Positions 48,268-57,721 are shown, counted from the stretch's first letter. The stretch: 64,000 nucleotides of DNA from Solemya velum gill symbiont (GCF_000787395.1 NZ_JRAA01000001.1:806001-870000); one strand, 5' to 3'. A program made the numbers and translations. Notes: a model not told the origin generated them from the letters alone.

Positions 48268-48330
48268 AAACTTGCTTGAATCCGTAAAAATTGCGAAATT
48301 GTCCCGTATTTCGGGCCGAATTAAAACCTA

Positions 48331-49209
48331 ATGACTGCAACGTTAATCGTTGGCTGCGGCGACCTCGGGCGCCGAATTGCCGCAAAACTGCTCCGGCAAG
48401 GTGCTTCTGTTACGGGTCTAGTACGCTCAGACAAGAGCGCACAACAACTTGCCCATGAAGGCGTTACGCCTTGCATCGCAGACCTCGACACTGCTATTGC
48501 ACCCATCAATATCGATGCCAAACACCTGCTCTATCTTGCGCCGCCACCTCCACAGGGGAGTGTCGACACACGCATGCAACATTTTCTCGATGCCGTGTCA
48601 GGCACGCCGAAAAGCCTTATCTACTTAAGCACAACTGGCGTCTATGGCGACTGCCATGGAGCATGGATCGACGAAACTGCAACTGTCGCACCCAAAGCCG
48701 AGCGTGCAAAGAGACGTCTCGATGCGGAACAGCAGATCAGACAAAAGGCGACACGGGAAGGCTGGCCCCATATCATCATTCGTGTTGCCGGCATCTATGG
48801 CCCGAACCGGCTGCCATTACAGCGCCTCGAGAGTCAGGAGCCGCTATTATGTGCCGATCAGGCGCCATTTACCAACCGTATTCATGTCGACGATCTTGCC
48901 AGCATCATTCTCGCCCTGGGTGAAAAGGGCCGTAACGGGGAAATCTATAACGTGACTGACGGTCAGCCGGGCAATATGACTGACTATTTCATGCGCGTTG
49001 CCGATTTTGCTGGATTACCGCACCCGCCGACAATCAGCATGGCAGAAGCACAGGGGGTGCTCAGCAAGGGTCTGCTGAGCTACCTGAAAGAGTCGCGCCG
49101 CCTCTCCAATGCAAAACTGATGGCAGACCTCGAACTCGAACTGGAGTACCCTACGCTTGACGACGGCCTGGCCGCCATATTCAACCGATCACCAGAGGAT
49201 CTTCAGTGA
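48331..49209 (+). CDS. NAD(P)-dependent SDR-family epimerase/dehydratase-like protein
   Basis: A 292-residue atypical or extended short-chain dehydrogenase, related to the YeeZ type of nucleoside-diphosphate-sugar epimerase. The NAD-binding loop is LIVGCGDLGRRIAAKLL. The region LIYLSTTGVYGDCHG provides the active-site Ser and Tyr-like residues, and IIIRVAGIYGPNRLPL and TNRIHVDDLASIILA are typical of extended SDRs. The substrate is unknown. Its stop overlaps the GTG start of engB (GTGA), so the two are translationally coupled. Confidence 0.86.
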   Translation: MTATLIVGCGDLGRRIAAKLLRQGASVTGLVRSDKSAQQLAHEGVTPCIADLDTAIAPINIDAKHLLYLAPPPPQGSVDTRMQHFLDAVSGTPKSLIYLSTTGVYGDCHGAWIDETATVAPKAERAKRRLDAEQQIRQKATREGWPHIIIRVAGIYGPNRLPLQRLESQEPLLCADQAPFTNRIHVDDLASIILALGEKGRNGEIYNVTDGQPGNMTDYFMRVADFAGLPHPPTISMAEAQGVLSKGLLSYLKESRRLSNAKLMADLELELEYPTLDDGLAAIFNRSPEDLQ

Positions 49210-49811
49210 ACCCTTTTTTCTACCAGGCTAAATTTGACATGAGCGCTGCCGCACTGGAGCAACTACCCAGCTGCGAAGATGCCTACGAGGTCGCTTTTGC
49301 CGGCCGTTCAAACGCAGGCAAGTCGAGCGCCATCAACACACTGACAAACCAGAAGAGTCTGGCACGCACCAGTAAAACCCCCGGCCGCACCCAGCTGATC
49401 AATCTCTTCTCCCTTGATGAGAATCGTCGACTTGTCGATCTGCCCGGGTATGGATTTGCCAAGGTACACAGCTCAATTCGCGAACAGTGGCGTGGATTGT
49501 TATCCAATTACATCGAACAGCGTGAGTGCCTCAAGGGCGTCGTAGTCATGATGGATTGCCGCCACCCGATGAAGGATCTCGACATGCAAATGATTGAATG
49601 GTGCGTTCATCTCGAACTGCCGGTTCATATCCTGATGACCAAGTCGGACAAGCTCAAAAACGGTCCCGCCACCGCCGCCATGCTCAAGGTTCGCAAGCGC
49701 ATCGCAGAGTACCCCGATGTCACCGTACAACTCTTCTCCGCACTCAAAAAACGCGGCGTTGATGAAATCCATGCCAAGCTCAACGAGTGGTACAACATAC
49801 AGGCTGAATGA
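49206..49811 (+). CDS. engB: ribosome-biogenesis GTP-binding protein EngB/YsxC
   Basis: Small GTPase needed for 50S subunit assembly and cell division. The 201-residue product has the P-loop FAGRSNAGKSSAINTL (residues 32-47), the switch TSKTPGRTQLINLFSL and the G3 motif RLVDLPGYGFAKV. The G4 motif is ILMTKSDKLKNG. The start is GTG at 49206, overlapping the upstream stop. Polymerase I (polA) often lies next to engB in this class and is found 1.5 kb downstream here, on the other strand. Confidence 0.97.
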   Translation: MNPFFYQAKFDMSAAALEQLPSCEDAYEVAFAGRSNAGKSSAINTLTNQKSLARTSKTPGRTQLINLFSLDENRRLVDLPGYGFAKVHSSIREQWRGLLSNYIEQRECLKGVVVMMDCRHPMKDLDMQMIEWCVHLELPVHILMTKSDKLKNGPATAAMLKVRKRIAEYPDVTVQLFSALKKRGVDEIHAKLNEWYNIQAE

Positions 49812-49821
49812 ACTCGCTGAC

Positions 49822-51291
49822 ATGACTGAAGAGTGGAAAAAACAGGGATACATCGCTGCGAGACAATTAATCGATAGCGAAACCATCGATTACCTCGCAT
49901 CTCTGGACGTAGACTCAGGTGATCTAAGCAAACCCAATGAGCTGAAGCGACTGTGGATGACAGATACGCAAGTGCGACAGCTTGCTACCAGCCAAACCAT
50001 CCGTCACCAGCTGGACTCACTTTTCGAAAACAGCGATTACTATTTATGGGGCGCCCAAATTATTGATCGCGAGCCTGACCAGATCCATCTCTGGCATTCA
50101 GACAACGAAACCAGCCGGCCTGAAGGTGGCTTCGTTTCACTCTGGATCGGCATCTCCGGTGTTGATGAGAACAGCACCTTGATGGCGATTCCCGGCAGCC
50201 ATACATATGGGGTGCCTGTGCAGAAATTCTTTGCCTATGAAGACCCGGCAAGATATGACCCCGATGGCGTGGCCGTACTTGAAAAAGCGCTTGAATACGA
50301 TTCTGAAGCCAGCATTATGGCCCCATCCTGCAATGATGGAGATGGCATATTCTTTGACGGCCGCTTGTGGCATGGCACTTTCAACCATAACAGGCTTCCA
50401 CGACGTACCCTGTTACTGCAGTATGGCAAACGTGGCATACCGATCAGGTTCGCTAAGGACTATATGTCTTACCCATTTGTTTATAATGACGGCCATGCAA
50501 GTGCCCCTCCAGTGATGCCAGTCCAGGGAAAACCTGACCCCTTGGTCAATCACAATGTTCTGGAAAAGAACGGACAACTGACCTATACGGCAGCATCTAT
50601 TGCCGTACAGCCTGAACTTGCAAACAAGAAACAGTTGAACTGGGCCGCCTTCCCTTACTTCAACACGCCGACCCGGATTTTCAGAAAGTTCTCGTGTCAT
50701 GCTTCAGAACTGCTGCCGGGATGCATGCCGCATATGCCACATGATCATGATGACGAGGAGATCCTGCTCGTCCTCTCAGGCACAGCAACCATCTTCATCA
50801 ACGAACCGGGCAAGGGAGCACTTCGGGCATATCCATCCCTCGCCGGAGATTTTTTCTATTATCCTTCAGGGCAAACACATACGATCTACAACGGCAGTGA
50901 AGAACCGATTCAATACCTCATGTTCCGCTGGAGCGCACGGGCAGCGCAATCCAGGCCAGCAAAAACTGTCGGATATAAAAAATCCTTCTATGATGCAGGA
51001 AACAATCGGCTTTCAGTCAACCACCAGAGTTCCGGGCTAAAACATCTGCACATGCATTTCACCCGACTGCAACCTGGCCAATCATTCAAGCGGCATGTCG
51101 ATCAATACGACACTGCAATTATTGTTCTTGAAGGTGAATTAAGCGTACTCAATCAACGACTTGGCCGTGGTGGTGTCTTTTTCATCCGGGCCGGTGAACT
51201 GCATAACACGCACAATGAGGGAACAGAGCCGTGCGCCTACCTGGTGTTCGAATTTCATGCTGACACAGCGACAACCATCAAGGCGGTCTGA
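49822..51291 (+). CDS. PhyH-like dioxygenase fused to two cupin domains
   Basis: A 489-residue multidomain protein of unknown substrate. Residues about 1-205 form a phytanoyl-CoA dioxygenase-like 2-oxoglutarate/Fe(II) domain with the facial triad HSD (His92, Asp94) and His184 in GRLWHGTFNHN, plus RRTLLLQYGKR for 2-oxoglutarate. Residues about 285-370 are a cupin with HMPHDHDDEEILLVLSG and YYPSGQTHTIYN. Residues about 400-480 are a second cupin with QSFKRHVDQYDTAIIVLEGE and FIRAGELHNTHN. All three modules keep metal-type histidines. The start is ATG at 49822, 10 nt after engB; an upstream extension would overlap engB. No biosynthetic cluster adjoins it. Confidence 0.82.
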   Translation: MTEEWKKQGYIAARQLIDSETIDYLASLDVDSGDLSKPNELKRLWMTDTQVRQLATSQTIRHQLDSLFENSDYYLWGAQIIDREPDQIHLWHSDNETSRPEGGFVSLWIGISGVDENSTLMAIPGSHTYGVPVQKFFAYEDPARYDPDGVAVLEKALEYDSEASIMAPSCNDGDGIFFDGRLWHGTFNHNRLPRRTLLLQYGKRGIPIRFAKDYMSYPFVYNDGHASAPPVMPVQGKPDPLVNHNVLEKNGQLTYTAASIAVQPELANKKQLNWAAFPYFNTPTRIFRKFSCHASELLPGCMPHMPHDHDDEEILLVLSGTATIFINEPGKGALRAYPSLAGDFFYYPSGQTHTIYNGSEEPIQYLMFRWSARAAQSRPAKTVGYKKSFYDAGNNRLSVNHQSSGLKHLHMHFTRLQPGQSFKRHVDQYDTAIIVLEGELSVLNQRLGRGGVFFIRAGELHNTHNEGTEPCAYLVFEFHADTATTIKAV

Positions 51292-51306
51292 TAAACCGGC
51301 CTTTAC

Positions 51307-54021
51307 TTAGTGTGCCTCGTCCCAGTTATCACCAATACCAACATCAACAACAAGCGGTACTTTCAGTTCTGCAGCCTGTGACATTCTGCTGCTGATTTGC
51401 TCAACCGCAGAATCGAGCTGGCCTTCAGCAACCTCGAACACAAGCTCGTCGTGCACCTGCATGATCATGCGTACATCAGGCTTGTCATTGCGAATCCAGC
51501 CATCAACATCCAGCATTGCCAACTTGATGATATCTGCTGCTGTTCCCTGCATCGGTGCATTGATCGCGGTACGTTCAGATGCTGCACGACGCATGCCGTT
51601 GCGTGAATTGATCTCCGGCAGGTAGAGGCGGCGTCCAAACACTGTCTCGACATAACCGTTCTGATGCGCATCGGCACGGATTGAATCCATGAACTCCCGA
51701 ACGCCCGGGTAGCGTTCGAAATAGAGATCGACATACTCCTGCGCCACAGAGCGCTCAACGCCCAGTTGCTTGGCCAGCCCGAATGCCGACATGCCGTAGA
51801 TCAGGCCAAAGTTGATCGCCTTGGCAGAACGACGCTGATCAGGTGTCACCTCATCAAGCGTGACACCAAACACCTCTGCTGCAGTGGCACGGTGAACATC
51901 CATGTTGTCGGAGAATGCACCCATCAGAGCCTTGTCGCCTGACAGGTGCGCCATGATGCGCAACTCGACCTGCGAGTAGTCAGCAGCCACCATGCGATAA
52001 CCATCCTCAGGCACAAATGCCTGACGAATTCTGCGTCCCTCTTCGGTGCGCACAGGGATGTTCTGCAAGTTTGGATCCGATGAACTGAGGCGTCCGGTCG
52101 CAGCCACTGCCTGATGATACGAGGTGTGTACCCTGCCAGTGTCGGGATCAACCATCTCCGGCAGCTTGTCTGTATAGGTTGAGCGTAACTTGGCAAGACC
52201 GCGGTGCGACAGGATCACCTGCGGAAGCTCATGTCCCTGCTCGGCCAGTTCCTGCAACACGGACTCTGCTGTCGATGGTGCCCCCTTGGGAGTCTTGGAG
52301 ATTACCGGCAGTTCGAGTTCCTCGAAGAAGATCTGCCCAATCTGCTTGGGTGATCCCATATTGAAGGAGCGTCCTGCAATTTCGTACGCCTGCTCCTCGA
52401 GCTTGTGCATACGGGTTGCCAGTTCGCCGCTCTGCTTGACCAACATCGCCGAATCTATGCGCACACCTGTGCATTCGATGCGCGACAGCACAGGCACGAG
52501 TGGAATTTCGATTGTTTCGAAAACCGATTTAGGGCCACTCTCTGCGGAAAGTTTTGGCCAGATCGCCTGATGCAGGCGCAATGTAATGTCGGCATCTTCC
52601 GCTGCATAGGGAGCAGCCTGCTCCAGCGGCACCTGGTCAAATGTCAGTTGCTTTGCACCCTTGCCGGCAACCTCTTCATACTTGATTGTTTTGAGGTTCA
52701 GGTAGGTCTGCGCAAGCGAATCCATGTCATGCCGTGTCGCGGTCGAGTTGAAGACGTAGGATTCAAGCATGGTGTCATAGGCAACACCCTGCAGGTTAAT
52801 TCCGGCATTCGCCAGTATGTTCATGTCATATTTGAGATGCTGCCCCACCTTGGCGATGTTCGCATCCTCGAGCAACGGCTTGAGAGTCGTCAGCACCATC
52901 TCCCGGTCGAGCTGATCCGGTGCACCCGGGTAGTTGTGGGCAACGGGAATATAGCAGGCCTCTCCCGCCTCGACTGAAAACGACAGGCCGACAATTTCTG
53001 CCTGCATATAGTCGAGACTGGTGGTTTCCGTATCAATACAAATCAGCTCGGCACTGGAGAGCTTTTCGAGCCAACGCTCAAAATCATCCTGTGTCAGAAT
53101 GGTTTCATATTTCAGCTCTGCAGGTGCTTCAGCCTCGGGCGTCTCTGCATCTGCCACTCCAGCCTCTTCATCAAGCGTTGCCAGCAGGCGGTTTGATTCA
53201 ATGTGCCGATACCACTCACGCAGTTTTTGCGTATCTGCTGGTGTGGCAACAAGATCGGGAATCGACTCGTGCAATTTCACATCTGTCTTGATCGTGGTGA
53301 GTTCACGCGACAGCGGTATCTGCTCCATTGAGGCACGCAGGCTTTCACCAATCTTGCCCTTGATGCTGTCAGCATTGGCAAGCAGGTTATCAATGTCACC
53401 AAACTCAGACAGCCACTTGGCAGCAGTCTTGGGGCCACACTTTGGCACGCCGGGAATATTGTCCGAGGTATCGCCAACCAGTGCCAGGTAATCGATGATC
53501 TGCTCAGGTGCGACACCGAACTTGTCGATCACACCCTGGCGGTCGCTTTTTGTCTCCGACATGGTGTTAACCAGGGTGACGTGATCGCTAACCAGCTGTG
53601 CGAGATCCTTGTCGCTGGTGGAGATCACCGTCTCAACACCATCACGCGTTGCTTCTGCAGCAAGCGTTCCAATCACGTCATCTGCCTCTACACCAGACTC
53701 GATAATCACTGGCAGGCCCATGGCACGAATGATCTCGTGCAACGGCTTTATCTGCTCACGCAGGTCATCCGGCATCGGTGGGCGATTGGCCTTGTATTCT
53801 GCGTAGAGATCGTTGCGAAAGGTTTTACCCGGCGCATCGAAAACAACGCCGATATTACTCGGCTGGTAGTCGGCAATCAGCTTGCGCAACATGTTAATCA
53901 CACCAACCAGCGCACCTGTCGCCTCGCCTTTCGAATTCGTCAGTGGCGGCAATGCATGGTAAGCGCGGAACAGGTAGGAGGAGCCATCGACCAGTACCAG
54001 TAGTGGTTTTTGTTCACTCAT
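51307..54021 (-). CDS. polA: DNA polymerase I
   Basis: Repair and primer-removal polymerase. The 904-residue product has all three activities. The N-terminal 5'-3' exonuclease begins with LLVLVDGSSYLFRAYHALPP and contains STSDKDLAQLV. The 3'-5' proofreading domain keeps its DxE motif in ELICIDTETTSLDYM and appears active. The polymerase domain shows AADYSQVELRIMAHLSGD, NFGLIYGMSAFGLAKQLG and MQVHDELVFEV. The start overlaps the stop of the thioredoxin-like gene (ATGA), so it closes a coupled cutA-dsbD-tlpA-like-polA unit, an unusual set of partners for polA. Confidence 0.98.
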   Translation of the reverse strand: MSEQKPLLVLVDGSSYLFRAYHALPPLTNSKGEATGALVGVINMLRKLIADYQPSNIGVVFDAPGKTFRNDLYAEYKANRPPMPDDLREQIKPLHEIIRAMGLPVIIESGVEADDVIGTLAAEATRDGVETVISTSDKDLAQLVSDHVTLVNTMSETKSDRQGVIDKFGVAPEQIIDYLALVGDTSDNIPGVPKCGPKTAAKWLSEFGDIDNLLANADSIKGKIGESLRASMEQIPLSRELTTIKTDVKLHESIPDLVATPADTQKLREWYRHIESNRLLATLDEEAGVADAETPEAEAPAELKYETILTQDDFERWLEKLSSAELICIDTETTSLDYMQAEIVGLSFSVEAGEACYIPVAHNYPGAPDQLDREMVLTTLKPLLEDANIAKVGQHLKYDMNILANAGINLQGVAYDTMLESYVFNSTATRHDMDSLAQTYLNLKTIKYEEVAGKGAKQLTFDQVPLEQAAPYAAEDADITLRLHQAIWPKLSAESGPKSVFETIEIPLVPVLSRIECTGVRIDSAMLVKQSGELATRMHKLEEQAYEIAGRSFNMGSPKQIGQIFFEELELPVISKTPKGAPSTAESVLQELAEQGHELPQVILSHRGLAKLRSTYTDKLPEMVDPDTGRVHTSYHQAVAATGRLSSSDPNLQNIPVRTEEGRRIRQAFVPEDGYRMVAADYSQVELRIMAHLSGDKALMGAFSDNMDVHRATAAEVFGVTLDEVTPDQRRSAKAINFGLIYGMSAFGLAKQLGVERSVAQEYVDLYFERYPGVREFMDSIRADAHQNGYVETVFGRRLYLPEINSRNGMRRAASERTAINAPMQGTAADIIKLAMLDVDGWIRNDKPDVRMIMQVHDELVFEVAEGQLDSAVEQISSRMSQAAELKVPLVVDVGIGDNWDEAH

Positions 54022-54575
54022 GAGGAGGTTAATACTGCCAGAAGATTATTGAGACGTTCACGCGGCACCTCGCCAACAACTGTTGCAACCAGTTTGCCGG
54101 CACGATCAAAAACAGCCGTAAAGGGAAGTCCACCGTTTTTATTACCCAGAGATTTGGACAAGGTCATACTGTCCGGATTTCCCATGAGTATCTCATAGCC
54201 AATCTCTTTCTCCGTGATGAATGTTTCGACATCTGCCTGGTTATCAATTGCGATACCCACAAATTTCACGCCGGCTTCTTCGTATTCATCTTGCAAAGCA
54301 TCGAACATCGGCATTTCAGCAGTGCATGGCGGACACCAGGTTGCCCAGAAGTTGAGTACCACCACATTATCCTGCCACTCGCTGCTACTGTGCAGTTCAC
54401 CCTTAAGGTCAGACAATGAAAATTCAGGCATGTATTGACCGAACAGCTTGATCGTCAGCGTATCGAATCCCCTCTGCAGGGAACCATTCTGCTGCATCAC
54501 ACCCAGGCCAATACCTGCACCCAGTGCGACAATCAGCAATCCGGCCAACAGCCCATGTTTTTTCACTGCAGTCAC
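54018..54575 (-). CDS. TlpA/ResA-like periplasmic thiol-disulfide oxidoreductase
   Basis: A 185-residue membrane-anchored thioredoxin-like protein. An N-terminal hydrophobic segment (LLAGLLIVALGAGIGLGVM) anchors it to the inner membrane. The thioredoxin fold shows VVVLNFWATWCPPCTAEMP, with redox cysteines 81 and 84, and a cis-proline region (GGLPFTAVFDRAGKLV). It may reduce disulfides in cytochrome c maturation or other periplasmic targets. The GTG start overlaps the dsbD stop (GTGA); DsbD, the transmembrane electron supplier, is therefore its likely reductant. Confidence 0.92.
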   Translation of the reverse strand: MTAVKKHGLLAGLLIVALGAGIGLGVMQQNGSLQRGFDTLTIKLFGQYMPEFSLSDLKGELHSSSEWQDNVVVLNFWATWCPPCTAEMPMFDALQDEYEEAGVKFVGIAIDNQADVETFITEKEIGYEILMGNPDSMTLSKSLGNKNGGLPFTAVFDRAGKLVATVVGEVPRERLNNLLAVLTSS

Positions 54576-56827
54576 ATGCCCGCCGCGTTCAGACGTTCGA
54601 GCAACTGGTCGACGGTCACGTTACCGATCATGCGATAGTTGCACAGCTCGGTACCCTCCGCATCAAACAGCAGTATTGTCGGTGGTGCCACCAGGCCAAA
54701 CTCATCCATCAGCTCGGTGTTGGAAGTAACATCAGCCTGCAGCAGCAGTTTGCCCTCGAACTTCTCCTGCACCAGCGGGTGCGGGAAGATTTCGCGTTCC
54801 ATGGTTTTACAATAGACACACCAGTCGGCATAGAAATCGAGCACGACCGGCTTGCCTGCCGCACGCGCTGCAGCCAGTTCGGCATCAAGCTGCTCCACGG
54901 TAGTAATTCGCTTGAACTCCACATGCTCTGTATGAACCAGTGGCTGCAATGGATCATCCTTGCCGCTGGCAGCGCCGATCAGAACAACGGCACCCCAGGC
55001 AATAAAGGCGATACCGAGGGCTTTCCACAGTTTGCGCCATCCGGAAGCGCCTTCAGGCAACTGCTCAAGTGCGCCCATGTAGATTGCCGATGCAATCAGC
55101 AACAGCCCCCACAGGATCATCGGCAGGTAAGCAGGAATAAAGGTCGGTGCGAGACGTTCCAGCATGGTGATACCGATCGCCAGCATGACAACGCCAAAGA
55201 CAGCCTTGACCGCATCCATCCAACCGCCTGCACGAGGCAACAGCTTGCCTGCCGAGGCACCAAGTGCCAGCAGCGGCAGACCCATACCGATCGACATGAC
55301 AAACAGGGCTGTTCCGCCAAGTACCACGTCACCAGTCTGGCTGATATAGGCAAGCGAAGCTGCCAGTGGCGGTGCAACACATGGTCCGACAATGAGTGCC
55401 GAGAGGAAACCCATGATGGCAACGCCAGTATAGCTACCGCCTTTCTGCTTGTTGCTGAACTCGGTCAGCTTGCTCTGCAGGCTGGAAGGCAGCTGCAGTT
55501 CATAAAAACCGAACATTGACAGCGCCAGCAACACAAACAGTCCGGCAAACAGTGAGAGTGCGATCGGGCTTTGCAGCGCGACCTGCAGGTTCTCACCCGA
55601 CTTGGCTGCGATGATACCTGCCAAAGTGTAGGTAACCGCCATCGCCAATACGTAGATCACCGAGAGCATGAAGCCCTTCGCCGGCGTCATCTTTCCGCTA
55701 TGCCCGGTAATGATTCCTGACAGGATCGGAATCATCGGGAAGACACATGGTGTCAGCGACAAGAGCGCACCGATGATGAAAAACGACAGGATAATCGTCC
55801 AGAACCCCTTGTTGCCAAACGTGGCATTGGCACCTGAAACATCATCGCACAGCGGCCCCATTGGTTTGACATCGACTGTTTGAGGAACAGGGGTCGGTTC
55901 AACCGGCTGAGCCACCGCTGCCATTGATGCATCAGCTGTCGAGAAAGGAAAGCTCAGCTGTTTTTTCTGTGGCGGGTAGCAGATACCAATCTCTGCACAC
56001 CCCTGGTAACCGGCATTCAGTACAACGGGATCATTACTCACGCGATTGAGCGGTACATCGACAGTCACTAAACCGTGGTAGACATCCAGTTCGCCTTCGG
56101 TACCATCCGGTGCCAGTCCCCACTTTTTCTCTGGAGCCGGAAAAGTGAATTCTCCTGCCGTTGCGCCACCGCTGACGGCAAGCTTCATCTTGTCGGCATA
56201 GAGGTAAATGCCATCTGCCACGTTCCAGTTCACGCGCAACGTGCTGTCATCGACAAGCTGCGCATCAAAATTGAACGCCTGTTCTGGCGGCAACAAATCA
56301 TCATCAAAACCGAGTGAATCACCAATAGCGGCGATCTCTTGTACCGGGTCATTCGCAGGTGCAGCCTGTGCGGGCGTAGCAAGCGCTGCAAGCACCACAG
56401 GGAACACCTTGCGCTGTGGCGGATAACAGAGACCCTTTTCTGCACAACCCTGGTAGGTGACGCGCACCTCGGCATCTCCACTGCCCTGCTCCACCGGCAG
56501 GCTCGCGATCAATGCATGGTAATAAACCTCGGTGTTTCCGAAATTGGGATCGTTCTTGGTCTTGGATTCAGGCAGCTGCGGTTCGCCCAGCACCACGCCG
56601 TAAGTCAGGCTTTCAAACTTGAGCTTGTCGCGATAGAGATAATAGCCGTCAACGATTTGCCAGCGTGCCTCGAGCCGTCCATCAACCTCGACAAGGTCTG
56701 CCTTGAACGCCTCGTCGGGCATCAGGAATTCGTCCTCCTCAAACAGCGCAAAGGCCGAGGTGGACATCAATGCCACACCAGCTGCAAGCAGTAAAGTCAG
56801 GACTTGGTAAGCTCGTTTGTAATCCAC
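54572..56827 (-). CDS. dsbD: thiol:disulfide interchange protein DsbD with duplicated alpha domain
   Basis: Inner-membrane protein that moves electrons from cytoplasmic thioredoxin to periplasmic thiol proteins. At 751 residues it is far longer than the usual 560-600. After a signal peptide there are two tandem DsbD-alpha domains, each with its own redox pair: YQGCAEKGLCYPP (Cys128, Cys134) and YQGCAEIGICYPP (Cys277, Cys283). The membrane domain has LTPCVFPMIPILSG and VGPCVAPPLAAS. The C-terminal thioredoxin domain has DWCVYCKTMERE (Cys670, Cys673). Its start lies inside the end of cutA (31-nt overlap) and its stop overlaps the tlpA-like gene. Confidence 0.95.
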   Translation of the reverse strand: MDYKRAYQVLTLLLAAGVALMSTSAFALFEEDEFLMPDEAFKADLVEVDGRLEARWQIVDGYYLYRDKLKFESLTYGVVLGEPQLPESKTKNDPNFGNTEVYYHALIASLPVEQGSGDAEVRVTYQGCAEKGLCYPPQRKVFPVVLAALATPAQAAPANDPVQEIAAIGDSLGFDDDLLPPEQAFNFDAQLVDDSTLRVNWNVADGIYLYADKMKLAVSGGATAGEFTFPAPEKKWGLAPDGTEGELDVYHGLVTVDVPLNRVSNDPVVLNAGYQGCAEIGICYPPQKKQLSFPFSTADASMAAVAQPVEPTPVPQTVDVKPMGPLCDDVSGANATFGNKGFWTIILSFFIIGALLSLTPCVFPMIPILSGIITGHSGKMTPAKGFMLSVIYVLAMAVTYTLAGIIAAKSGENLQVALQSPIALSLFAGLFVLLALSMFGFYELQLPSSLQSKLTEFSNKQKGGSYTGVAIMGFLSALIVGPCVAPPLAASLAYISQTGDVVLGGTALFVMSIGMGLPLLALGASAGKLLPRAGGWMDAVKAVFGVVMLAIGITMLERLAPTFIPAYLPMILWGLLLIASAIYMGALEQLPEGASGWRKLWKALGIAFIAWGAVVLIGAASGKDDPLQPLVHTEHVEFKRITTVEQLDAELAAARAAGKPVVLDFYADWCVYCKTMEREIFPHPLVQEKFEGKLLLQADVTSNTELMDEFGLVAPPTILLFDAEGTELCNYRMIGNVTVDQLLERLNAAGM

Positions 56828-57114
56828 GTTAAATACTCCGGGTGACCGGCCGCGACCGGGACACCTATTATTTCTGGGAGATCATAGGGGTGCTGCGCCA
56901 TAATCGCCTCCCTGAGGGATTCAAAATGCGCAACATCACTCTTGATCAGCAGCAAAATCTCATCATCATGTTCTATCTGACCCTGCCAGCGGTAAATCGA
57001 TTGCACCTGCGGCAATATATTGACGCAAGCGGCAAGCCGCCGTTCAACCAGCATCTCTGCAATTGTTTCAGCAACACCCTTGTCAGGGCATGTACAGTAA
57101 ACGATCAGCTTCAT
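56797..57114 (-). CDS. cutA: divalent-cation tolerance protein CutA
   Basis: Small trimeric PII-like-fold protein linked to copper tolerance; its biochemical role is still debated. The 105-residue product starts MKLIVYCTCPDKGVAETIAE and has the family sequences LVERRLAACVNILPQVQSIY with RWQGQIEHDDEILLLIKS. It ends with HPYDLPEIIGVPVAAGHPEY followed by LTWI. It is the first gene of the cutA-dsbD-tlpA-like-polA run; cutA-dsbD adjacency is conserved in many proteobacteria. Confidence 0.96.
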   Translation of the reverse strand: MKLIVYCTCPDKGVAETIAEMLVERRLAACVNILPQVQSIYRWQGQIEHDDEILLLIKSDVAHFESLREAIMAQHPYDLPEIIGVPVAAGHPEYLTWITNELTKS

Positions 57115-57238
57115 CAGCGAGACAATGCTCTTGTAATTCTTTTATAGCGGCCCTATTTTAGGGCTAATAACGGCTGCGCGTCCATGACAACCGAAATCGG
57201 CCGTAGCCATCCATTCAACTGACACCAGAAAAGCCCCT

Positions 57239-57721
57239 ATGCCCCTACTCTTCCTGCTGTTTTTTGTTGCCGTTCCCGCAACTGAACTCTACATTATGAT
57301 AGAGGTCGGTAGCGAGATTGGTGCTTTTGCGACCATCTGGCTGGTCATCCTGACAGCCGTCATCGGTGGCTGGCTGGTTCGCCAGCAAGGCATTTCGACC
57401 ATTTTCCGTATGCGCCAGCAACTCGATCAGGGTGAGGCCCCGGCATTCGATATGCTGCAGGGCATCCTACTTGCGGTCGCTGGCATCTCCCTTCTGCTGC
57501 CGGGTTTCGTCACCGACACCATCGGCTTTCTGCTGCTGATACCACCATTGCGCCACCTTCTTGTTTTGCGCTGGCTGAAAAATAGTCAAATCATCACACC
57601 GGCAGGTGAAAAACCGGATGTCACCATCATTCGCGAAGAGATTCGATACTCACGTGAGGGTGATATTATCGAGGGCGAATTCAAAAGGAACGGTCAGGAT
57701 GACAGCAAGCCACAAAGTTAA
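57239..57721 (+). CDS. fxsA: FxsA membrane protein
   Basis: Inner-membrane protein of the FxsA family; in E. coli overproduction relieves F-plasmid exclusion of phage T7. The 160-residue product has the family start MPLLFLLFFVAVPATELYIM and IEVGSEIGAFATIWLVILTA. Further on come GGWLVRQQGISTIFRMRQQL, a pair of helices (GILLAVAGISLLLPGFVTD) and a charged tail. Its position a short way upstream of groESL matches the E. coli arrangement. Its end overlaps the start of the next gene by 23 nt. The physiological role is unknown. Confidence 0.94.
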   Translation: MPLLFLLFFVAVPATELYIMIEVGSEIGAFATIWLVILTAVIGGWLVRQQGISTIFRMRQQLDQGEAPAFDMLQGILLAVAGISLLLPGFVTDTIGFLLLIPPLRHLLVLRWLKNSQIITPAGEKPDVTIIREEIRYSREGDIIEGEFKRNGQDDSKPQS

